Both the position numbers and the translations under genes were made by a program. Of a DNA stretch of 52,663 nucleotides, positions 40,101-46,648 are shown piece by piece (position 1 is the first letter of the stretch; every line of letters begins with the position of its first letter). The stretch is from a virus. The DNA lies in IMG/VR virus record IMGVR_UViG_3300033144_002182, positions 1 to 52,663 of that record, one strand, 5' to 3'. The notes beneath the pieces are model-generated. The model was not told the origin of the DNA, ran no database searches, and saw only the letters and a program-made list of their open reading frames with translations.

Positions 40101-42630
40101 GGGACTGCCGTATACGTTCTCGTTTTATGCGAAAGCTGCGGGACGTGCATGGATGCGGATTGCCATTCCTTCTGGGACAAGCGTTTTTGAGCCCTCCATT
40201 CTCTTCTGGTTTAACCTAGAAACCGGAGAATTCGGTACTGTCGCCGGAGACGTAGAGGATCACGGCGCGGAGTATGTCGGAAATGGCTGGTATCGAATGT
40301 GGGTCATGGCAACATCCATTGGAGCCGGAAGCGTGAATCCGACGGTTCTTATGGGAGAACTGAACGGACAAAATAATTACACGGGTGACGGTGTTTCTGG
40401 GGCTTACGTGTGGGGCATTCAGGCAGAACAAGCCCTCTCGCCTACGCCTCATAGCCAGATCAACTACGGAAGCGCATTCTTCCGGTTCGCGCAGGGTGCG
40501 CAAGTCGGCTCGGGCCTTGCGTGGACGGAATTAACATGGGAAGCCGAAGGTGCGGGCACGGGCTGGACGGCGGAAGGGGTTCTCCATGAAACAAGAAATT
40601 CTCATATCCAGACTCGGGTTCAGTGGCTCGATGCTGACAGGGCCGACGAGATAGTAGACTTTACGATAGACCCTGACCTGATCCCCGAGCCGCCATTCAC
40701 GCTTTCATGGGAATGGAACACAGGCTCGGATCTCTGGGAGATTCATGCCATTGTGACTCGAGACGACGACTCGTTATCCGGGGCACATTATCTCTCGCCC
40801 GGAGTCGGCAGCGACCAGTTTGAAATGACGGATTATGTCAACGACGTGAATCTTTCTCGTACTGCTACCCCGGTTCATACGTACCCTGCTGGCAGCGCAA
40901 ATACGGCGGTTACCGTAGGAATCAGGGGCTATTCAGAAGCCTCCGGCGGCGGACTTACGGGAGCGTACAAGGAACTGGTTACAAACGTCCCGCAGGAAAC
41001 GCCAGTAGCGACCCTTGACACACAGATTCAGTATACCCCGTGGCAAGAGGATCGCGGCGGTGGCGAAGGTGGTTATCTACGGATAAGGCGCGTTCCGGTC
41101 GGCAGTGCGGGAATATCAAATGTTCGGTACAAAATCAAATCGGGCGGCAACATCGGTGACGCACAAGCCTTTGAAACTGATCCTACGTTTGATGGCGGTG
41201 GTGCGGGATCGGGCTGGCTGATGGCCGTGGCCCTGCACCCGGAGAGAAACTCCCAAGTAGAAACCCATGTTCTCTGGACAGATGGCTCTCGCGCTACGGA
41301 CGTGCGGTTATGGTCATTTGACCACGACAGGAACCCACTTCCAAAGGCTACGACCGAATGGGTTTGGTCGACAGGATCTGGCAAGTGGGATCTGTATATG
41401 ATTATCGTACGGGACGAGGATTCGCTTTCATGGGAGGCCGATTTAACTGGTGCGACCGGATCCGTATGGTCGAATTTCGTGGCGTCGATTTCACGAATCA
41501 ATTTGTCCAGTGCTACATGGGCCGGTGATAACAGGAGGTGGAATCCCGGCAGCGCAGGAACCCCCGCGACTATCGGGATCAAAGGGTGGTCAGCGGCGGG
41601 TGCCACAGGATCAGCGGGTACGCGCTTCACGCTCTCGACGGTGGTTCCTGAACTCAAAGAGTCAGATCATATTCAGAACAGCGCGATTGGTAGTGCTAAG
41701 ATCCAAACGGGCGCGGTTGTTGCTGGAAAGATTAGTGACGAGGCGGTTGATTGGGCGCAGCTTAAATCGACAATCTCGCCGATCTTTGTGGCTGCTGCAT
41801 TGCCGGGTGTGGGCAGCGGGTACGCCGTCGTTTACCTGACGGCGAATGACGGCTCGAACGATGCGCTACATCTATATCGAAACACGGGCGCGGCATGGCA
41901 GATCGTCCGGGCGGAAGTGCTGGCGGATCGCGTGATTGCGGCGACCTTGTCCGCGATCGTGGGCTCTATGGGTGCGCTTCTTATCGACAACAAGATTTCA
42001 GTCGATGCGAATGGTTATATCACAATGGGCGGGCACACCGGTAACGGCTCGATCATAACAGGCGTTCAGGTTGGGTACTTGAACAGGGATCTCTCGATCA
42101 CGGACTACGGACTCGCGGCGGCGATCAGTGGCGCGGAAGTGATTCGCTTGACGGCGGGCGAGGGGCTCGTATATCAGGCTGGCGGTGCGGGCGTTTACCG
42201 AACGACGTGGGAGAATGCGAGCGGCGAAACGACCGCTGCTATCGCAGGACTCACGACACAAGCTGGCTTATATATGTACGCACAGGCGGGATCGGGTGAC
42301 GATCCGATGCGCGTCTCGCTCAACTCAGTGTCCGAGGACAGCTTCGGCCAATGTGCCCTTGATGTTCACGCGGACGACCATTTCACGACGGGCAATACTC
42401 ACGATCCGTTTACGAGTATTTACGGCATTCCGGGCACCGCTCGGCTTCACGTGGGGCTCGCGGGCGTTGGCACCAACCGGCCAAAGGCGACGGGATCAAC
42501 CGGCGTCTTGTGGGTCAATGGCGATTTCCGGCTTGACACGACGGTGGCCGCATCGAAAACAGCCACAGGCTCGTATTTGAAGGTGATCGTTGGAACAAGA
42601 ACGGATTATTTTTTACAATTATACAAGTAA
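34144..42630 (+). CDS. Giant tail-tip/fibre protein with six repeats and three nested modules
   Basis: 2,828 residues. The N-terminal ~300 residues resemble tail-hub proteins (VSILSCVKGNILRSQKMGEA, then FADVLKDLAVQCEGEVELNY). About 400-640 is a beta/hub region. About 659-2505 is six copies of a unit with 'Y..FQYD..G...GRVE.RPVPY', 'AGTGWTAEGVL', 'RNSH.QT.V.W.D..RA', 'IPEPPFTL.W.W', 'RDDDSLSG' and 'APD..W.AGSE' blocks. Units 3, 4 and 5 each hold one extra ~175-residue module after RPVPY. The C-terminus (about 2506-2828) starts HIQNSAIGSAKIQTGAVVAG, a common fibre stalk. It probably binds the host surface. Confidence 0.85.
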   Translation: MAKINAVKLYDSDRILVGDPGGVSILSCVKGNILRSQKMGEAESLSITFNAWTAAATTIEADGKMAMRRRRIIRLEYDDASFREYRIREFTRDVSGDADAVLRGVHLPNEELRRLHPKQHLTGGFTLVQMRLIGLSPQVALDGLFGATWNGPSLIKAGTVNGSITVSEVNLFTDGTQSFADVLKDLAVQCEGEVELNYHSGSDKYVVDIYPQIGLTSGERSGGIEPENRPIEIGDLTGVLSANNRMKNRRRSDSRSYFSRIMPLGGGADDTVTIGAAEWTVNSGSFNVGSGYTKLTLSDDPVYLDEGQTGEYFGNGSEGFALITKSTSPDLVYVSGNETGIVGQKGLFADNSGGDELVHMNNPAALDGIFEKVQRFSNVGPFKNHVPNADISDWSAGLPVSWSKIVGPETVTENTDARYTQVGTKSAKIVCGTDEGLQVGITVDADSNSYWSCWVYLRVTAGGVKLEFHDFDGIIEPVEGEAGSTDNNLLAIVIQGLEPAKGAGALKVIATEPGTTFYLDAATMTNSTAAYEFVPHMGPTGLWHETARFIREKDEYEDAYETSFLDVSFNNGSLHEVDIGSWVRVKDVPNQGSASHDIQFDARVIEIRSEEDHHTGAFKKAVKVSRRTRNFTDRFRERLPQYPGAFQVGADISPSNNLDVEWLAFQRGSGSDEYGYLRGIPGYIGEVLDVEFRSAEGANVLFADSWGNVTYNAASGWYQQGVKLHARRDSELQMRFNWVDTTKKSNFVAHLFDHDLLPEPPFVLDWWWNTGSDLWELFASITQDEDSLSTQIYLDADAAGSQIVNLDSYLKRVNLSRLMAPDVTWSAGSSDVGVDVSVKGWSETGATGIEGTYKQISTNVPREIVTGSATFLEYENFQYDNAGSMTGRVELRPVPYAQTDMGSAFFRFAQGSHVATADAWTVLAWEAEGVGTGWTAEGVLDNIRQSHLQTRVLWADGSRAEEKRDFILDPDRVPEPKFTLDWYWNDANDEWEIRAWVIRDEDSKSVQIYINTDAVGSKVVNLTDYLEEVNISTLMAPDRVWSAGSEFDQVDVNVKGWSGLSATGIEGAYKELTTTVPPALSVEKQPEGEPFKVTPSSLDYQPFQYDNSGSETGRVEIRPVPYSVSNTFQNDPEDFTTWTAENASVTADAAVAPDGTLTADKLKENGAVSAHDIFQQRTINSGSQYTISVFAKAAERSLLRVYLGDGGFPAACGVWFDLLSGTVGSEGSSIDSSGITYVGNGWYRCWATDTADASGTNYAALFVCLEDGLTVYDGDGSSGLYLWGAQFEEAPLSDYSKANVGSVFFRFAQGAQVGSGAAWSELTYEAEGAGTGWTAEGVLHETRNSHLQTKVQWLDADRADEINDFTIDPDLIPEPPFTLQWKWDSAQNEWEIHATVTRDDDSLSGKAYITSSATGSVLFTMDDHINEINVSVLMAPDRAWPSGSEGTVATVGIRGYSGLAGAGTAGPWAELTAAIPQKAGVQSEGAAVSVPPTTLDYQNFQYDDGGTNTGRVEILPVPYSVVNLHLSPEAFDDAAWVKTRVDIAANDFVAPNGTLTADRMTPQNTAGGTYYMYDGIPVTSGQDATFSIYVRAAGYQWIYMSFSGTGGAFADDKVWFDLLSGTIGTIDADITASIEHVGDGWYRIVATREALATTSGTIVYLASEADGDTSHSPDGIAGYHFWGAQGEIASAATEYNKTQTGSAFFRYAGGAQVGSGTAWTELVWEAEGGGTGWTAEGILHEVRNSHIQTLVQFVDANRADEFKDFTIDPDLIPEPTFTLYWVWVVPGATYAQGQWEIHALITRDDDSLSGKIYMGSPAGGSVVFNMANLLTDLNASVLMVPDEVYTAGSEGVVVTVGVKGYSETAAGGIAGVWNEVTAVVPPKSTAIQPDARSFAESLQTLDYQPFQYDDGGNETGRVEVRPVPYDPANLYLKSEELDDAYWNKTECTIDANATTAPNGKLVADQLVESVTASTAHYVHRALTVSSGLPYTFSFYAKAAGRAWMRIAIPSGTSVFEPSILFWFNLETGEFGTVAGDVEDHGAEYVGNGWYRMWVMATSIGAGSVNPTVLMGELNGQNNYTGDGVSGAYVWGIQAEQALSPTPHSQINYGSAFFRFAQGAQVGSGLAWTELTWEAEGAGTGWTAEGVLHETRNSHIQTRVQWLDADRADEIVDFTIDPDLIPEPPFTLSWEWNTGSDLWEIHAIVTRDDDSLSGAHYLSPGVGSDQFEMTDYVNDVNLSRTATPVHTYPAGSANTAVTVGIRGYSEASGGGLTGAYKELVTNVPQETPVATLDTQIQYTPWQEDRGGGEGGYLRIRRVPVGSAGISNVRYKIKSGGNIGDAQAFETDPTFDGGGAGSGWLMAVALHPERNSQVETHVLWTDGSRATDVRLWSFDHDRNPLPKATTEWVWSTGSGKWDLYMIIVRDEDSLSWEADLTGATGSVWSNFVASISRINLSSATWAGDNRRWNPGSAGTPATIGIKGWSAAGATGSAGTRFTLSTVVPELKESDHIQNSAIGSAKIQTGAVVAGKISDEAVDWAQLKSTISPIFVAAALPGVGSGYAVVYLTANDGSNDALHLYRNTGAAWQIVRAEVLADRVIAATLSAIVGSMGALLIDNKISVDANGYITMGGHTGNGSIITGVQVGYLNRDLSITDYGLAAAISGAEVIRLTAGEGLVYQAGGAGVYRTTWENASGETTAAIAGLTTQAGLYMYAQAGSGDDPMRVSLNSVSEDSFGQCALDVHADDHFTTGNTHDPFTSIYGIPGTARLHVGLAGVGTNRPKATGSTGVLWVNGDFRLDTTVAASKTATGSYLKVIVGTRTDYFLQLYK
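36118..36750 (+). repeat. Tail-fibre repeat unit 1
   Basis: First, most diverged unit, starting near LDVEWLAFQRGSGSDEYGYL. It contains HARRDSELQMRFNW, LPEPPFVLDWWWN, QDEDSLSTQIYLD and the closing VKGWSETGATGIEGTYKQIS. Confidence 0.7.
36751..37428 (+). repeat. Tail-fibre repeat unit 2 (no insert)
   Basis: Contains GRVELRPVPYAQTDMGSAFF uninterrupted, then GTGWTAEGVLDNIRQSHLQT and APDRVWSAGSEFDQVDVNVK. It serves as the empty-site reference for units 3-5. Confidence 0.75.
37429..38619 (+). repeat. Tail-fibre repeat unit 3 (with nested module)
   Basis: LDYQPFQYDNSG...GRVEIRPVPYS, then the foreign module 37513-38030, then KANVGSVFFRFAQGAQVGSG and the rest of the unit. Confidence 0.75.
37513..38030 (+). 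repeat. Nested adhesion module 1
   Basis: From VSNTFQNDPEDFTTWTAENA to PLSDYS. It contains VAPDGTLTADKLKENG, ISVFAKAAERSLLR, FDLLSGTVGSEG, VGNGWYRCW and SGLYLWGAQFEEAPL. It falls between RPVPYS and the unit's continuation, with the reading frame kept. Confidence 0.75.
38620..39837 (+). repeat. Tail-fibre repeat unit 4 (with nested module)
   Basis: LDYQNFQYDDGG...GRVEILPVPYS, module 38704-39231, then KTQTGSAFFRYAGGAQVGSG and the rest of the unit. It includes a small extra loop VVPGATYAQGQWEIHA not seen in the other units. Confidence 0.75.
38704..39231 (+). repeat. Nested adhesion module 2
   Basis: From VVNLHLSPEAFDDAAWVKTR to ATEYN. It contains VAPNGTLTADRMTPQN, FSIYVRAAGYQWIY, FDLLSGTIGTID, VGDGWYRIVA and AGYHFWGAQGEI. 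Confidence 0.75.
39838..41008 (+). repeat. Tail-fibre repeat unit 5 (with nested module)
   Basis: LDYQPFQYDDGG...GRVEVRPVPYD, module 39922-40455, then QINYGSAFFRFAQGAQVGSG and the rest of the unit ending TGAYKELVTNVPQE. Confidence 0.75.
39922..40455 (+). repeat. Nested adhesion module 3
   Basis: From PANLYLKSEELDDAYWNKTE to TPHS. It contains APNGKLVADQLVES, FSFYAKAAGRAWMR, FNLETGEFGTVAG, VGNGWYRMWVM and SGAYVWGIQAEQALS. Confidence 0.75.
41009..41657 (+). repeat. Tail-fibre repeat unit 6 (diverged, no insert)
   Basis: Starts TLDTQIQYTPWQEDRGGGEG. It keeps GSGWLMAVALHPERNSQVET, VRDEDSLSWEADL and IGIKGWSAAGATGSAGTRF, but the RPVPY element is changed to RRVPVG. Confidence 0.7.
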
Positions 42631-42891
42631 ATGGCACAAGATATTGTCATTAGAAAGGCCGAAGATGTGGACACGGACACGTTCACGCGCAAACGCAACC
42701 CGTTGGGGGGTGCGCCCTTGGTCACAAAGAAAGTCAAAAAGATTCGGATTTACGACGTTACCTTCTCTTACGAAGATCCGCCGGGAACGCTTCTGTTGAC
42801 CAAGACATTCCAGATCGTTCTCGAACGCGGTGCTACATACATGGACAGATTGGAGGCAATCAGACAACAATGGATAACAGAGAACACGTGA
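42631..42891 (+). CDS. Hypothetical protein after the tail fibre
   Basis: 86 residues; ATG follows the fibre gene's TAA directly. Basic middle (FTRKRNPLGGAPLVTKKVKK) then strands (IRIYDVTFSYEDPPGTLLLT) and a final helix with RLEAIRQQW. Possibly a small tail-associated or fibre-assembly protein by position; no family recognised. It overlaps the next gene by 22 nt. Confidence 0.65.
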   Translation: MAQDIVIRKAEDVDTDTFTRKRNPLGGAPLVTKKVKKIRIYDVTFSYEDPPGTLLLTKTFQIVLERGATYMDRLEAIRQQWITENT

Positions 42892-43412
42892 ACGGCGTAG
42901 CAGAAGAAAACGTAGCCGCCGAAATCACGGCTGGCGAATTACAGCGGGCACTTGCACAACATGGCGAGAGCCCCACCCCCGAGGCCGTAGCGGTTTTGGC
43001 ACGGCCCGTTGGCCCCCCGTCGCCAGACAGTAAACCGACTATTGAACTCTCTCGCGACCAGCGTAACGAGGTTCGCTCGGGTATCTTGCGCCGTGCGCTG
43101 GAAACTATGTTAGCGGCCCCGGCACAAACAGAAGCGACCACGCTTACAAAAGTGATGAACGCCACCTCTGGGCTGCTTCTCACTGAGCAATTACAAATCT
43201 TTTTAGCGTGTCGCGATCTCGCGCATGGGGTTGAGGATAAAACGGTGCGGGAGAATTTCATCGGACAAATAGGTCTTGCCGTTGCCCATGCAAAGGTTAA
43301 GCTATTCGAAGGCGGCAACATGGGGCTGGCGGACGCCGAACAAGCGATTGCAGACGTGGAGGATGCAGGAGAAAAGGCAGCACTATACCTTCAACTGACA
43401 AAGAGGCTGTGA
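42870..43412 (+). CDS. Hypothetical helical protein
   Basis: 180 residues, helical with a Pro-rich linker (LARPVGPPSPDSKPTIEL). The C-terminal half is hydrophobic helices (TKVMNATSGLLLTEQLQIFL, NFIGQIGLAVAHAKVKLFEG) and ends YLQLTKRL. No signal peptide or clear membrane segment. The stop overlaps the endolysin start. It may be a tail or lysis accessory; unknown. Confidence 0.65.
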   Translation: MDNREHVNGVAEENVAAEITAGELQRALAQHGESPTPEAVAVLARPVGPPSPDSKPTIELSRDQRNEVRSGILRRALETMLAAPAQTEATTLTKVMNATSGLLLTEQLQIFLACRDLAHGVEDKTVRENFIGQIGLAVAHAKVKLFEGGNMGLADAEQAIADVEDAGEKAALYLQLTKRL

Positions 43413-43864
43413 TGTATACCAATGGTCATTTCAACGATGTTGTAAAATACAACCTCCGGGCGAGCGGCGAGAACTTCAAGCTCTCAGAGAACTTTACTCT
43501 GGGCGAAGTGGCCTGTAAAAGCGGATCTCCGATTGTTCTTATGCACCCGCTCGCGGTAGCGATGGCGCAGGAAATCCGCGACATTATCTCGAAGAAAAAG
43601 AAAAAGAGCATCCCCGTAAGCGTGAACTCTGGCTACCGGGAATGGCTGCACCACAAGGCCACTTACAAGAAGATCAAAAAACCCGTCAAGAAGGGCTCTG
43701 CTCATTTATTCGGGATGGGCCTCGACCTCTCCGTAACCCCCAAGTTACACAAGCTACTTATTGAAGTGGCCGAGAGCCTGAACCCCGGCGGTCTAGGATT
43801 ATACGACACCTTTATTCATGTTGACCTGATCGGCGAGAATCGCCGCTGGGACAACAGAACGTGA
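43409..43864 (+). CDS. M15-family peptidase endolysin (probable)
   Basis: 151 residues. It has the peptidase M15A layout: FTLGEVACKSGSPIVL (29-44), IPVSVNSGYREWL (68-80), the zinc motif SAHLFGMGLDLS (97-108, with H99 and D106) and TFIHVDLIGENRRW (134-147, with H137). These proteins cut peptidoglycan peptide cross-links, and one placed beside membrane genes after the tail genes is most likely the endolysin. No signal peptide, so it needs the holin. Its start and stop both overlap neighbours. Confidence 0.9.
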   Translation: MMYTNGHFNDVVKYNLRASGENFKLSENFTLGEVACKSGSPIVLMHPLAVAMAQEIRDIISKKKKKSIPVSVNSGYREWLHHKATYKKIKKPVKKGSAHLFGMGLDLSVTPKLHKLLIEVAESLNPGGLGLYDTFIHVDLIGENRRWDNRT

Positions 43865-44196
43865 CCCGTGTTATGGAACGCAAAACGTCCGAGGATCACG
43901 ACATTAAAATGAATAGCAACAGCAACGGGACGAGGGATTTCGTCAATTCAGCCGTTAAGGGTTTGGTGTATTTATTCGTCACGGCAGCACTGGCACTTCT
44001 GGTTACCGCCGTCTCGGTGAACGGGGCTCAAAACACACGCATCGCCCTCATCGAGAGTTACATTGTTACAGAATCAGACAAAAACAACAAACTTGAGGAC
44101 ACTCACGATCTGATTTTGAAGAAACTGACTGAGATTCAAGTCTGCCTACGCATACAAACTGTCGCGACCGGCGCGACTTGCGAGTTCGCCAACTGA
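43861..44196 (+). CDS. Single-pass membrane protein of the lysis region
   Basis: 111 residues from GTG 43861 (overlaps the endolysin TGA); in-frame ATG 43873 is an alternative. Charged N-terminus, one transmembrane helix (about 36-55, GLVYLFVTAALALLVTAVSV), then a coiled-coil tail with two Cys near the end (QVCLRIQTVATGATCEF). Type II/III topology like some spanins or antiholins. Role by context only. Confidence 0.7.
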   Translation: MTRVMERKTSEDHDIKMNSNSNGTRDFVNSAVKGLVYLFVTAALALLVTAVSVNGAQNTRIALIESYIVTESDKNNKLEDTHDLILKKLTEIQVCLRIQTVATGATCEFAN

Positions 44197-44234
44197 CCGC
44201 TACCTTCTTTGAAATCCAACAGGAGGCTATTGCT

Positions 44235-44465
44235 ATGGCGAAGAAATGGTTTTTGAAATCGCGGACGTTCTGGGGCATTCTCGTAATGTTATTGACCACG
44301 GTTCTTGGCGACAACGGCGTTCTCAACGTCCCGTTAGTCACTGAGTTTCTGAGCGGCATCGCGCAAGATGGAGCCTTTACCGTGGGTGGTCTTTTGGCCC
44401 TCGTGGGCATGGGGCTTCGAAGCACATCGGTCACCCTCTGGAAGAGTGAGGACACAACCGGATGA
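44235..44465 (+). CDS. Holin-like protein
   Basis: 76 residues from ATG 44235, with a strong AGGAGG 10 nt upstream; the longer upstream frame is rejected. Two hydrophobic segments (about 12-27 FWGILVMLLTTVLGDN and about 46-60 TVGGLLALVGMGLRST) flanked by a basic N-terminus (MAKKWFLKS) and charged end. The size, two helices and neighbourhood with an endolysin fit a small holin that opens the membrane at lysis time. Confidence 0.72.
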   Translation: MAKKWFLKSRTFWGILVMLLTTVLGDNGVLNVPLVTEFLSGIAQDGAFTVGGLLALVGMGLRSTSVTLWKSEDTTG

Positions 44466-45001
44466 ACAAGGCTCTGCGAACGATCGGTCTGATCGTCGTA
44501 GTTGCTCTCATCGCTGGCGTGACCGGGTACTTTATCACCAAGCGATATTTTCCGACGACAATCAGAGACACAGAGGTTCGTTATGTTGACCGCGAAATCA
44601 CGCGGCGGGACACAGTTACCATTGTTCGGCCAGAAGTCCGAACCGTCTACCGAACCGTCCGAGATACCGTCACGATTCGAGTTAAGGTGCCTGTTGGCTT
44701 CGGTGTCGCGGGAGTTATTGGAGCTAGTCCGATACTATTCCGTCGCGGAGACATCATCCTCACATATTTTTCGGACTCGACCTTCGTTCAGGACAGATTC
44801 CGAATACCTCGCCCGAATTGGGGTTACGGATTAGCTGCGTACGCGGCGGCTCGTGTATCTCGGTTCGAGGTTTCAGAAGTGGGGTTTGAGACGTGGTTGC
44901 GATACCGGAGATTTACCGTGTTCTCACGCCTATTTGTTGACGACGGGGTAGAGACGGGTTTCTCGATAGGCTTGCGAATGCGCTTAATTGGAACGGACTA
45001 A
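44462..45001 (+). CDS. Membrane-anchored protein, possible spanin-like role
   Basis: 179 residues. It has an N-terminal transmembrane segment (about 7-25, TIGLIVVVALIAGVTGYFI) and a periplasm-facing charged repeat (DTEVRYVDREITRRDTVTIV, VRTVYRTVRDTVTI). A beta-strand-rich C-terminus follows, ending FSIGLRMRLIGTD, which looks like outer-membrane-type strands. Similar 'RDTV...YRTVRDTV' anchored proteins occur in phages of Bacteroidota as far as I recall. A link between inner and outer membranes (spanin) is a reasonable guess. ATGA overlap with the holin-like gene. Confidence 0.65.
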   Translation: MNKALRTIGLIVVVALIAGVTGYFITKRYFPTTIRDTEVRYVDREITRRDTVTIVRPEVRTVYRTVRDTVTIRVKVPVGFGVAGVIGASPILFRRGDIILTYFSDSTFVQDRFRIPRPNWGYGLAAYAAARVSRFEVSEVGFETWLRYRRFTVFSRLFVDDGVETGFSIGLRMRLIGTD

Positions 45002-45002
45002 T

Positions 45003-45212
45003 ATGCCAGCAAAAACAAGTAGGGCCAAAAGAGATCGGGTTGCGCTTACGCCGCTTCCGTTCCCGGCAGTGAAAAGGGAGATGCCAATAAAAGAAGTCCC
45101 TCGACCCAAGAAGGTGGCCGATCATAAAGGGCTTCGCCATATCTGGCAAAAACTATTCGCCCGAGAACACGCCAGTCTACATCGTATTATGATTATTCAA
45201 TACACGAGGTAA
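45003..45212 (+). CDS. Small basic protein (hypothetical)
   Basis: 69 residues from ATG 45003, two bases after the previous stop. Very basic and Pro-containing (MPAKTSRAKRDRVALTPLP, KEVPRPKKVADHKGLRHIWQ), ending HRIMIIQYTR. No domain recognised. Confidence 0.6.
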   Translation: MPAKTSRAKRDRVALTPLPFPAVKREMPIKEVPRPKKVADHKGLRHIWQKLFAREHASLHRIMIIQYTR

Positions 45213-45216
45213 CACC

Positions 45217-45294
45217 ATGCCACTTGAAGCTATTTTTGTCCTTGCCGGAATCGCCGGTATTATCGGTCTGTACTATTTCAAAACAAGAAAATGA
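45217..45294 (+). CDS. 25-residue single-pass membrane micro-protein
   Basis: Frame starting MPLEAIFVLAGIAGIIGLYY and ending FKTRK: a complete transmembrane helix with a basic C-terminal anchor. CGAGGT lies 7 nt before the ATG, and the TGA overlaps the start of the glycosyltransferase gene (ATGA). Site, SD and overlap all support translation. It could be a small holin/antiholin partner or a membrane anchor. Confidence 0.65.
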   Translation: MPLEAIFVLAGIAGIIGLYYFKTRK

Positions 45295-45947
45295 CCTTTG
45301 ACCCGATTTATTCTTCGATGGCTACCATACCCGGAAGGGAAAAGGAATGCGCGAACACAACGGAATCTATCGTTTCCCAGTGTGACCGCGTTGTCGTTAT
45401 GCGAGGGCCGCTCGGCCCTGATGGGCGAACCGACGATGCACGTAAATTCTTTGGTGTAAATGACGCTCCCTGTTATCGTTTCATCTGCGACGATGATCTT
45501 ATTTTCCCTCCGGGTTGCCTCGAATGGATGCGTGAGTGGGTCGAAGAGTATGACCGCAAATGCGTAATCGTTTTGGGCGGCGGCATAATGAACGAAACGC
45601 CTGTCGGGTCCTATTACAGAGGCGGTAGAAGAGTTCGTTATGGGGCTCTGAATCAAGTAGATGAGGCGGTCTGGGTGAACGTGCCCCTGACGTGTGGGCT
45701 CATGTACCATACTGACACTATCCAGCCGCGTCTCGAAGATTTCCCGGCGCACAATATGGGCGACATCCTTTTCGGCATCCTCTGTCAAGCCGAAGAGGTG
45801 CCCATTATCTGTCTGCCACACAAGGCGGACTATATCACATATCAGGATTCCGTCGGAACGGACACGATCTGGGATCGAGAACACAGCGACGATCCAATCC
45901 AGACCCAGTACACAAACTCTATCCAGTGGAATCTTCTTACCCTGTAA
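45291..45947 (+). CDS. Glycosyltransferase-like protein (GT-A type)
   Basis: 218 residues. It opens with a family-2-like strand (IYSSMATIPGREKECANTTE) and then has FICDDDLIFPPGCLEWM (64-80), where the DDD fits the metal-binding DxD motif. Later comes an acceptor-type region with HNMGDILFGILCQAEEVPII. Shorter than many GT2 enzymes. Its position at the head of a four-gene block (three transferase-like, one FkbM methyltransferase) suggests glycan assembly. Sugar and acceptor are unknown. Confidence 0.75.
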   Translation: MTFDPIYSSMATIPGREKECANTTESIVSQCDRVVVMRGPLGPDGRTDDARKFFGVNDAPCYRFICDDDLIFPPGCLEWMREWVEEYDRKCVIVLGGGIMNETPVGSYYRGGRRVRYGALNQVDEAVWVNVPLTCGLMYHTDTIQPRLEDFPAHNMGDILFGILCQAEEVPIICLPHKADYITYQDSVGTDTIWDREHSDDPIQTQYTNSIQWNLLTL

Positions 45948-46648
45948 CCAATATCAGATACGGCCCTACTGCTCAAGAAGTAGTGGTTGAGATTCGTGAC
46001 CCCGAAGAACACATCCAAAAACACTGGCTGGCTGGCTGTTTTTACGAATCCCGTGGCGGCGGGTTGCTCCCGTATATCCGGCACCTCAACGCCCTCGCTG
46101 GGCCATTCCGGGTTTGTTACGATATTGGTGCCTCTATCGGTAACCATACCCTTTTCATGTCCCAGATACTCGGCGCGAATTACGTGCTGGCTATTGAACC
46201 ATACTTGCCCTCCTACGACCACCTCGTTTCCAACCTCGCTCACAACCACGTGTCGAAAGACCGGGTCTGGACGCTGAACATGGCCCTATCAGACGAGCAG
46301 GTCTGGGGCGATGCCGAACTATACGGTCAGGAGAGCGGAAACAACGTCGGCATGGTTCATTTCACGAAATCCCAATTTGGCAGTCCTGTTTATTGTGATA
46401 CGCTCGACACGATGGTTTCTAAGTATGGCTGTCCGCTCCCCGACTACGTGAAGATCGACGTGGAGCATATGGAGGAACAGGTCGTCGCCGGGATGCTGAA
46501 TACGATCAGGGCTTGCTCTCCAATTCTATCCATCGAGCTTGAACGAGGAACCGAGGTAATGGATAGTATATTATCCCCGCTCGGGTATCGCCGCGATCCC
46601 GTTGTGCTGAATCACACGCCAACGTATGTTTACAAGCCGGACAAATGA
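45926..46648 (+). CDS. FkbM-type SAM-dependent methyltransferase
   Basis: 240 residues from GTG 45926 (22-nt overlap). SAM-binding motif I is VCYDIGASIGNHTLF (63-77), followed by YVLAIEPYLPSYDHL (motif II, acidic after the strand). The family-typical PDYVKIDVEHMEEQVVAGM lies further on, then SPILSIELERGTE. FkbM-family enzymes usually O-methylate sugars or hydroxyl groups in natural-product and glycan pathways. Together with the flanking transferases it may cap or decorate a sugar. Cytoplasmic, no signal peptide. Confidence 0.85.
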   Translation: MESSYPVTNIRYGPTAQEVVVEIRDPEEHIQKHWLAGCFYESRGGGLLPYIRHLNALAGPFRVCYDIGASIGNHTLFMSQILGANYVLAIEPYLPSYDHLVSNLAHNHVSKDRVWTLNMALSDEQVWGDAELYGQESGNNVGMVHFTKSQFGSPVYCDTLDTMVSKYGCPLPDYVKIDVEHMEEQVVAGMLNTIRACSPILSIELERGTEVMDSILSPLGYRRDPVVLNHTPTYVYKPDK

